A stretch of 64,000 nt of DNA from Boesenbergia rotunda (Eukaryota > Streptophyta > Magnoliopsida > Zingiberales > Zingiberaceae). The position numbers and the translations under genes are program-made. Where the stretch lies: contig JAGFNQ010008759.1 of the NCBI GenBank assembly GCA_024364735.1, positions 62,001-126,000 of the forward strand, in the 5' to 3' direction. The notes beneath the pieces were generated by a model. It was not told the DNA's origin. It did not search any database and was given only the letters and a program-made list of their open reading frames with translations. This document shows, piece after piece, positions 57,442-64,000 of the stretch; the first letter of the stretch is position 1; each line of letters starts with the position of its first letter.

Positions 57442-58539
57442 CCCCTCGAACCCAAGGCTTCCAACAACACTTCTTCCAACGCCAATACGCTCTTCTGCTC
57501 AAGCGCTCTGCTCCGGAAACCTCCCAACTCGAGATACAAGCGCCGACGACATCCCTCTGCTCCTAAGTACAATCCACACCGGACGTCGGTAACGAAGAGT
57601 CAATTTTTTATTGTATTCTTACTGCACTTACTACTGTACAACTGTTTGTAAGATTTTGCGCGATTATAGTATTGCCCACAGTAAACGGTCAACGACTGTG
57701 GGCCTTGGAGTAGGAGCCGACCGCGACTCCGAACCAAGTAAAATCTTGGTGTTTTTGTGTTGTGTTTTAATTTTTCCGCTACGTATTCTCTTTTTCAATC
57801 CTAAAACGATTTACGATATTCACCCCCCCTCTATCGTATTCTCTCGATCCAACAGTAGTTGTTTACATAACTCAGCATATGAGATATGACATTCATGGCA
57901 CCCCCATATCTGGTGTGCAACTTCTCTCGCATGCCTTGGCAATAAACGAATCAATGCTCCGATTCTATAGTCATCCAAGATTGGAAACTCTTCCCGCTCA
58001 TGTTTCCAAAATAGTCGATCCAATTTTCCTATATTTCCTTGGATTCCAAGAATCGGACTATAGTCAACTTCTTCTATCTGTTCCATTAGCTCACGACATC
58101 ACTCATAGCAATGAATCATGGTGCATATCTCATGTGACATCTGGAATTGAAAAATAGTCAGTACAAAATTGACAAAAACCAGTAACAAAACCAGTCTTTT
58201 TCAATTTACACATATGCATAGAAAGAAGCACACAAACAAATAAAAACATATAAGTTTCCTTTACTTGAGTGACTACAGTTGACTATGCTACTGGACTAAT
58301 CGATTTATATGCCTTACTGTTGTTGTTTCACCTGAGCCTATTTAAGTTGAGGTTCAACATAGTGATCAAATCAGTTAGTTTGGTTCAGATTATTTGATCA
58401 AACTGGTTTGGTTAAACCAACTAATGGTTTGAACCATACTGGACTAACCTAATCTCATTAAACTAAACTCGAGTCTAATTGGATAGTTTAAATTAATTGA
58501 ACCAAACATAAAAATAACTCGGTTACAGCTCTAGGGTTA

Positions 58540-58625
58540 AGCGTCATTCCTCTCTTAGAGAGGTTTGTGGTTCGATCTTCCATTGGGAATCTTTCTGTCG
58601 CCTTTTTTTATTTGATTTAAATAAA
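58540..58625 (+). other. possible tRNA-related SINE fragment
   Basis: GGTTAAGCGTCATTCCTCTC, then a B-box-like GTGGTTCGATC (58569-58579) and a T7 run. No duplication could be defined. Confidence 0.3.
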
Positions 58626-58639
58626 TCAAAATTTTCCTC

Positions 58640-58850
58640 ATCTTAATCGATCAACCCATTTCTTAATCGATTAAATAACCCTTTTTAATCGATTAACATT
58701 TATCTTAATCGATTCACACTTCTTTTAATCGATTAAATATCTCTCTTAATCGATTAAAAACTATTTTAATCGATTAGATATGTTTTGTCGATTACGCATG
58801 TTTCAATTGATTAAGCTATAATTTTAATCGATTAAAAACTTCTCTGTGGT
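58640..58850. repeat. AATCGATT cluster in the copia leader
   Basis: About eleven copies of TTAATCGAT(T/C) in 210 bases, spaced 15-25 bases, downstream of the copia primer site (element orientation). Confidence 0.85.
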
Positions 58851-59082
58851 CACAACGAATGCGAGTTTCGGCCGATTCATTCTGATCGTCGGTGTTTTCC
58901 AGCCACAGAAGTCACCTGTTGCAATATCCAGCCCATCAACAGCCATCGCTGTGATTTTTCCCATGACAAACACGGTCACTGGGTTAGCGAAGTGAACAGG
59001 GAGAAATCGCCGAAAAAAACAGTCACTCGATCGAGTGAACAGTTATGGTTTCGAAAATTTCATGCGTTTACAAATTTAACAT

Positions 59083-59094
59083 GCTCTGATACCA
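59083..59094 (-). other. copia primer binding site
   Basis: The minus strand reads TGGTATCAGAGC immediately inside the right LTR, a perfect complement to the initiator tRNA-Met 3' end. Confidence 0.93.
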
Positions 59095-59095
59095 T

Positions 59096-59388
59096 TGATG
59101 GATCTATAGCATGAAATACAAAAACAATAACAAACACTCACAGTGATTGATGAAGGATGAAATTACAAAAGTTGCCGACGACAAGAAGGTTAAGGCACGA
59201 ACGCTTCTCAGCGATTCCACAAACCACATCCTAAGGACGAACCTATCATGAACTTCTCTCCTCTTGCCCTCACGATGAACAGATCATCTACCTTGCTTCT
59301 TTTCTTTGTCTTGGATGCACTTTTATAAGAGGAGAAGAAGAATGTGAAAGAGCACTGCCCTTTCTTCTTCCACGAGTTAAGAACACCA
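59096..59388 (-). repeat. right (5') LTR of the copia element, truncated by insertion
   Basis: Matches 50171-50460 until AAGAACACCA, where the next element starts at TGTTGGGAACG. Confidence 0.9.
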
Positions 59389-61602
59389 TGTTGGGAACGA
59401 GATGGCTAGAGAGGGGGGGGGTGAATATAGCCAATCACTTTTCCTTTGAAGAGTTATCAAGTTTCTACACTTGAAGTTGTTAATAGCACAGCGGAAGTAT
59501 GGGAAAACAAAACTTGCAGAAACTAAAACCAAAACCTAACTAGCAAGATTAGCAAGATCGCTAACAAGGAGATTTTACAAGGTTTGGGGATAACTTGCCC
59601 CTACTCCTTGGCGTGCCCTTAAGGTGGGCGATCCCTTGATCGTCGGCAGATCAAGCCCCGGTAATCACCGGATATGAAGCAACCTCCTTCTCGGTGGAGA
59701 AACCTCTCCACAGTATGTTTCAAATAAGGATATAGTTTAAGCACAAAGAAACAACAAGAAGGATCTTACTCAAACACTTAGCAAGGACAAAAACACAGCA
59801 AGCTTCCCTGAGCTCACCCAGTGGCGATCTCACGCAAGAACCCTTCTCCGTGTCTTCCCACTGTCGGACTCCAAGCCTCTTATCTTCTCCTTCAAGTGCT
59901 CAAGTATGATGATTGCTCCTCAATAGCTTGCTCAGAATGATTGAAGAACTCTAGAACAGCAAGCTTGTAACGCAGGAACTTAGAAGCACAAAAACTGAAG
60001 AAGTGTATCGAACTCAACTTCTCTCGTTCCTTTTTGTTTCTCCTCTAAGCGACAAATGATCTCATCTCCAGCAACCTACAGCTGTCTCACTACCAACGCG
60101 CCTAGCTACACTGAACCCTAACTGAACTTCCTGAGCTCCCTCAGCCAAGCCTCAGTCAGCAGCTTCAGTCCTGCATCCAGCCGTTGCAACCTGTGTGGAG
60201 AAAGGGACAAATCTGCTCCAAGGAAAGCTCTCTTTGACTTCTCCTTGAGTGTTTGAATCCTCCCCTGTCACCTGAAACTCAATCAGAGTATTAGAGCAGC
60301 AAATCAAACAGCATATCAACTATCAGAGAAAAGTGGCAGCGAATCGGTTGTGTTCAGACGCGATCAGAGCGTCTGACAATGCAATTTGAATTAAAGTGAT
60401 CGGTCACCGGACCGATCAGAGAGCCTCCTGATCGGTCACCAGACCGATCAGGCTTCGTCCTGATCGATCCCCAACGCTCAATTAGAAATCGCGATTTCTT
60501 TGTGATTCTTCTGGACCGATCACCAGACCGATCCCAGGTCGTGGATCGTTCACCGGACCGATCCACCCTCATATTGGGTGATTTCGGAGTTTCGCAGGCT
60601 AAGCCTTCTGATCGGTCACCGGACTGATCAGGCAGCCTCCTGATCGGTCACCAGACCGATCAGAACCTGACCAGACCGATCAGGCTCCGTCCTGATCGAT
60701 CATAGAGAGGAACCTGCGATGCTTGATCGTTCTCCGGAACGATCTGCACAGTAAACCTGATCGGTCACCAGACCGATCAGGAGCAGTTCAGCAAGAGAAC
60801 TCAACCTCACTGCTCGCTCCCTGATCGGTCACCAGACCGATCAGGAGCCAGTCAATGGGTAAAACGCATACTCCCTGATCGGTCACCAGATCGATCAGGA
60901 GCAACACAGTAGGTTCCCAACCTCACTGTGTGCTCCCTGATCGGTCGCCCGACCGATCAGTCATCGCTGGATCGGTCACCAGACCGATCCACGAAGGAGC
61001 AGCGTGCCAAAATCCCTGATCGATCACCAGACCGATCCAGAGACTCAAACTCAGCCCTCCAAGCTAAGTTTCCATCCACCTTAGCCCTCCAAGCTAAGGA
61101 TTTTCCATCTAACTCTCCAAGTTGGGAATTTGCACCTAACCCTCCAAGTTAGGACTTTTCACCTAGCCCTCCAAGCTAGGACTTTTCACCTAGCCCTCCA
61201 AGTTAGGACTTTTCACCCAACCCTTCCGAGTTAGAACATCATCCAACCTAGCCCTCCAAGCTAGGCACCTGACCCTCCAAGCCAGGACTTTTTCACCTAA
61301 TTCTCCAGGATGGGAATTTGCACCTAACCCTCCAGGTTAGGACTTTTCACCTAGCCCTCCAAGCTAGGACTTTTCACCCAACCCTTCCGAATTAGGACTT
61401 TTCCAACACCTAGCCCTCCAAGCTAGGACTTTTCCAAACACCTAGCCTCCCAGACTAGGATTTTCAACACCTAACCCTCCAGGTTAGGATTTTCATACCA
61501 TGCTTGATCCCCGATCAGGACTTAATCATAATCAACATGATCAACCTAAACTAAAATCGATGTCAACACCAAAACAGTAATCAGGGCCAGACTGCATCAA
61601 CA
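59389..61602 (-). repeat. left (3') LTR, 2214 bp, with GATCGGTC dyads
   Basis: TGTTGGGAACGAG...CAGACTGCATCAACA. The dyad cluster is at 60395-61040 and the CACCTAGCCCTCCAAGCTAG minisatellite at 61050-61490, in the same order as in the solo LTR. Confidence 0.9.
60395..61040. repeat. GATCGGTC-N4-GACCGATC dyad cluster
   Basis: About a dozen copies of TGATCGGTCACCAGACCGAT-CA or variants, in reverse orientation to 47135-47770. Confidence 0.92.
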
Positions 61603-62107
61603 ATCTCCCCCTTTTTGTTGTTTGACAATCTGATTTTAAGTTTAGGGATCTCAATCAATATTCCAACTTTAGAATCATAGGGGAATCCAGATCCTCCCCC
61701 TACAACATGATCATTCTAAACTTAACCAATCCACACTCTCCCCCTTTGTCGAACACCGAAAAGGAGCTAGAGGGGCTGTTAAGTTTTAAACAAACTCCCC
61801 CTCAACCCTAGGGGTATCCCAAATCAACAAAGATGTAATAGTTTGTGGAATGATCATATGACCGCATGTGAAAAGGTATCACAAGACATAGCAAGCACAT
61901 GCATCATATGCGTATGAAGTATAAGATCACAGAACATGCCATAGTATTCATAAGTATCAAGTAAACATGGCAGTGTAAGCATGAACATGGCAATGGATCA
62001 ATCATGCAGATCATAGGCATATAAGCAACATGGCATCAACAATAGGCATATCATCATGTGATAAAAACATAATCATGGTAATATAGCACAAATCCAAATA
62101 CTAGTCA

Positions 62108-63036
62108 TCATAGCATCATCAAACAGTAACATCTTAAGCAAGATGGAACAAAAAGGTCAGGATGTACACATCCGTCAAAAACAACAAACATGAACATAGA
62201 GCGGTCAATCGTCAGCTGGATCATCGTCCGAATCATCAATGTAGATGATATCTCCTGGTGAAGGGCCACTGGGAGATGCACCATCTGGAAATGTATGATG
62301 ATACCATTCTTCATACCACCTGTCCTGGAAGGAGTGCATCTCAGAGACATCAGAGGCTAAAACATCGAGACGGTGATCAAAAGTTTGAAACTTTGAGCGG
62401 ACCTCCTGTCTCCAGAGCTCAGAGATATGCAATTCGTGCTCTAACTTCCGCTCTATCTCCGCTACTTGCCAGCGTAGATCAGGAGCTCATTCATCATAAT
62501 CGGCAGTAGTAGCTGGCGGCCCTGGTCACGGGCTGCTCTCGGTAGCTCCCCTGCATGTCCGCGAGCCTTCCACCTTAGCCCCTGAGTCCCGAGAACAATG
62601 CCGGACTGAGCAAGCATGCGACGATCCAGACGGCAGTCCTGTCGGGTCATGGGCACAATACGGCCCTGTGAAACATCGATGCCAACCGACGCCAGCCAGG
62701 CAGTGATGATGTGGCCGAATGGCATATAGACCTACTGGGATGAAGGCATACTGTGTACGATGATAGAGAAGTAAACCGAAGCCACTGGGTCAAAATCTAG
62801 CTGCTGATGCAGCCCGTAAAGCATCAAGCAGTGGAACGGTCGAATCGCATCGAGATGTTTCGAGGGTAGTGGGAAGGAGACAATTGGTGATGATTTTAAA
62901 CAACACATAATTAACAGGGGAAAGTCGAAGAGCAGGGAAAGTGGGAAAGGCCCGGGTGCGCTTACCAGAACCCTCTGGCCTGGGATGACCAAGAAAGTAC
63001 TCGTAGATGGAATCGGGAGTCACTCCATCGAAAGTG
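62108..63036 (-). pseudogene. element-borne gene resembling the putative plant transposon protein domain family
   Basis: Reading from 63036 down: FDGVTPDSIYEYFLGHPRPE, NYVLFKIITNCLLPTT, then in shifted frames MPFGHIITAWLASVGIDVSQ (62725 down), and a C-terminal segment ending IYIDDSDDDPADD (62205). PYGxxITxxLxxxGVDLS recalls a domain annotated as putative plant transposon protein, frequent in plant retroelement-linked genes; this is recall, not a search. Frames change at about 62730 and 62460, and the upstream part is cut by the LTR at 63037. It lies inside the SIRE-like element, in its own orientation. Confidence 0.45.
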
Positions 63037-64000
63037 TAGCGACCCGCCTTCTTACTGCCTTAGACGGATCGTTACTTTCCTCTACTTCTCAACTCTTATA
63101 CATGACTAAAAGTAAAATGCGGAAATCTTTTTTTTCTTTTAAATTCTTCTAACAATTATATTCTAACTTAAGTAGTCATGCATGCTACCATATCACACTT
63201 TCCTTCTCAAAACTCGTAGTTGATACTTATTGAAACAAGCCTCACCCAACTCAAACTGCCCGTACCAGTCGACTGGTGACGTAGCAGTCGACTGGTACGC
63301 CTGTAATCAGTTTTACAGGTTTTCGGCTCTTGCTTCTTAAGTCCACCATTCATTCAGTTTCGAGCCATATCAAACTACGACACCATTTCTATACTCTATG
63401 TCAGTTTCCTAAACAATTTAGCCAATCAAACGAATCCATAAACTTGAATTTAAGACCTTTATGGAAGAAAATAAACTAAACAAGTTTATATAAACTTTAA
63501 CAACAGAGTTTGTACCAATCTTGACTCCTATGCATTCATAACACCAAATACATGTTCTACGACCTTGCTAAAGCATTATGAAATGTGATTGCAACTTTTC
63601 TAACATTTTTAAGCAATAAAAACTTGATTCAAAGGGAATTTGATACTATCTTGGCACAAACACCTTTTTTTTTCTAACAAAGTATCAATATCTCTAACTA
63701 CTCACACTTCTACTCATCCAATGCAATCATAAGGATATGTATGCTAAATGAAATGACATGGAATCTTTACTCTAAGAAATTGAGCATGAAAAACTATCCA
63801 AAACTCAAATACTCTATAATCTCCATAAAGCAAGAACTTGAAATTTGAATAAACTTAAACATTGCAATTCAAATAACTAAATTGTCTCGTCTCAAAGATC
63901 TCTCCATAATCAGCCACCACACACACTCTACTCAGCACCGCCTCGTCGTCTTCCTTCAGAATTGCTTGCCTTTACCTTTATCTGCAATAAGAGGAAATGC
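63037..64000 (-). mobile_element. left end of another LTR, continues past the window
   Basis: It starts TGTAGCGACCCGCC, a common gypsy-type LTR edge, directly after coding sequence of the previous element. It is AT-rich, with two CAGTCGACTGG copies at 63267-63298 and no ORF. Orientation is inferred from the edge type. Confidence 0.5.

Larger units (their letters stand above)
56305..57854 (+). mobile_element. solo LTR, 1550 bp, duplication GTAGT
   Basis: Exact GTAGT at 56300-56304 and 57855-57859; ends TGTTGGTGCAGGAAG...CTCGATCCAACA. It has CTGGCGAAGGACTGCTAGGC tandem units (56405-56780), a GGGCGCCC cluster (57040-57430) and TATAAAAAG at 57433-57441. The 156- and 187-codon ORFs across it are repeat or GC artefacts. 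Confidence 0.93.
55974..58086 (-). pseudogene. acidic ORF upstream of gag, split by a solo LTR
   Basis: On the minus strand an ORF starts at the ATG at 58084-58086 (MEQIEEVDYSPILGI..., later RIGALIRLLPRHAREVAHQI) and reaches 57860, where the solo LTR begins. On the other side, from 56304, the same phase continues (RHEFSEDLEDSKEDPEQDPE) and ends at 55974. Insert plus duplication is 1555 bp, and the phases agree once it is removed, so the ancestral ORF had about 185 codons. The second half is a 7-residue acidic tandem repeat of DPEMFEE type. It lies between the primer site and gag. I do not recognise the protein; it could be a captured host segment or an extra retrotransposon gene. Confidence 0.6.
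50171..59388 (-). mobile_element. copia element with short LTRs and long leader, degenerate
   Basis: Left LTR 50171-50496 and right LTR 59096-59388 (cut by the next element) match closely. Between them on the minus strand lie an initiator-Met primer site, a leader with an extra ORF, gag, integrase, RT and RNase H, in copia order. A solo LTR (56305-57854) interrupts the leader ORF. Pol is broken by several stops, and catalytic residues have changed. The right duplication lies outside the window. Confidence 0.92.
59389..64000 (-). mobile_element. SIRE-like element inserted in the copia 5' LTR, continues beyond the window
   Basis: The left LTR (59389-61602) belongs to the family of the solo LTR at 46346-48782, in minus orientation. 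The minus-strand polypurine tract (AAAAAGGGGGAGATT) is at 61603-61617. The interior carries minus-strand ORFs and is itself entered at 63037 by another LTR. The right LTR and duplication are outside the window; the left flanking five bases are CACCA. Confidence 0.85.

Noticed and set aside
57088..57651. 187-codon plus ORF
   Set aside because: It crosses the GGGCGCCC cluster and the LTR TATA box; GC-rich repeat artefact.

Overview
This is plant nuclear DNA dominated by nested transposable elements. I support two host genes whose exons can be followed: a chloroplast-type demethylphylloquinone/menaquinone methyltransferase (MENG/UbiE family, + strand, 14634-16820, eight exons) and a NEDD8-conjugating enzyme (RCE1/UBC12 family, - strand, 29859-32324 coding, five coding exons). 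A GC-rich first exon, abundant long SIRE-like copia elements and long gypsy-type LTRs suggest a large-genome monocot. The species cannot be fixed from the sequence.

Layout. 1-4829: the 3' part of a minus-strand Ty1/copia element inserted in a PPR editing-factor pseudogene (4830-5757). About 5770-12780: a minus-strand gypsy-type LTR fragment split by a 3.4 kb hAT element (6731-10129, 8-bp duplication) and by a solo LTR (11790-12441, 5-bp duplication). 12780-14633: repeats and the upstream region of MENG. 17447-22315: a gag-only SIRE-like element (duplication GATTA). 22328-28250: two related long LTR pieces in opposite orientation. 28563-28781: a SINE. 29859-34472: the RCE1 gene and its promoter. 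34690-39369: a truncated plus-strand SIRE-like element with a solo LTR in its gag. 39488-48825: a complete but pol-less SIRE-like element (duplication CTTTA) with a solo LTR inside its right LTR. 48826-50170: flanking DNA with one possible gene fragment. 50171-59388: a degenerate minus-strand copia element with an extra acidic ORF upstream of gag, split by another solo LTR. 59389-64000: a further SIRE-like element inserted in the 5' LTR of the previous one, itself entered by another LTR at 63037.

Four solo LTRs and two full-length elements keep perfect 5-bp target duplications, and the hAT element keeps a perfect 8-bp one, so the order of insertions can be read directly. The most unusual shared pattern is that each SIRE-like LTR subfamily carries a cluster of its own short palindrome: CAGTCGACTG, AATCGATT, GGCGCC/GGGCGCCC, or GATCGGTC-N4-GACCGATC. 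The cluster lies in mid-LTR, and in three of the four subfamilies it is directly upstream of a TATA-like box. Other notable points are a full-length tRNA-Asn-like sequence placed exactly at an internal deletion of a copia element, a one-base frameshift in MENG exon 1 that an alternative acceptor could compensate, and the acidic pre-gag ORF.
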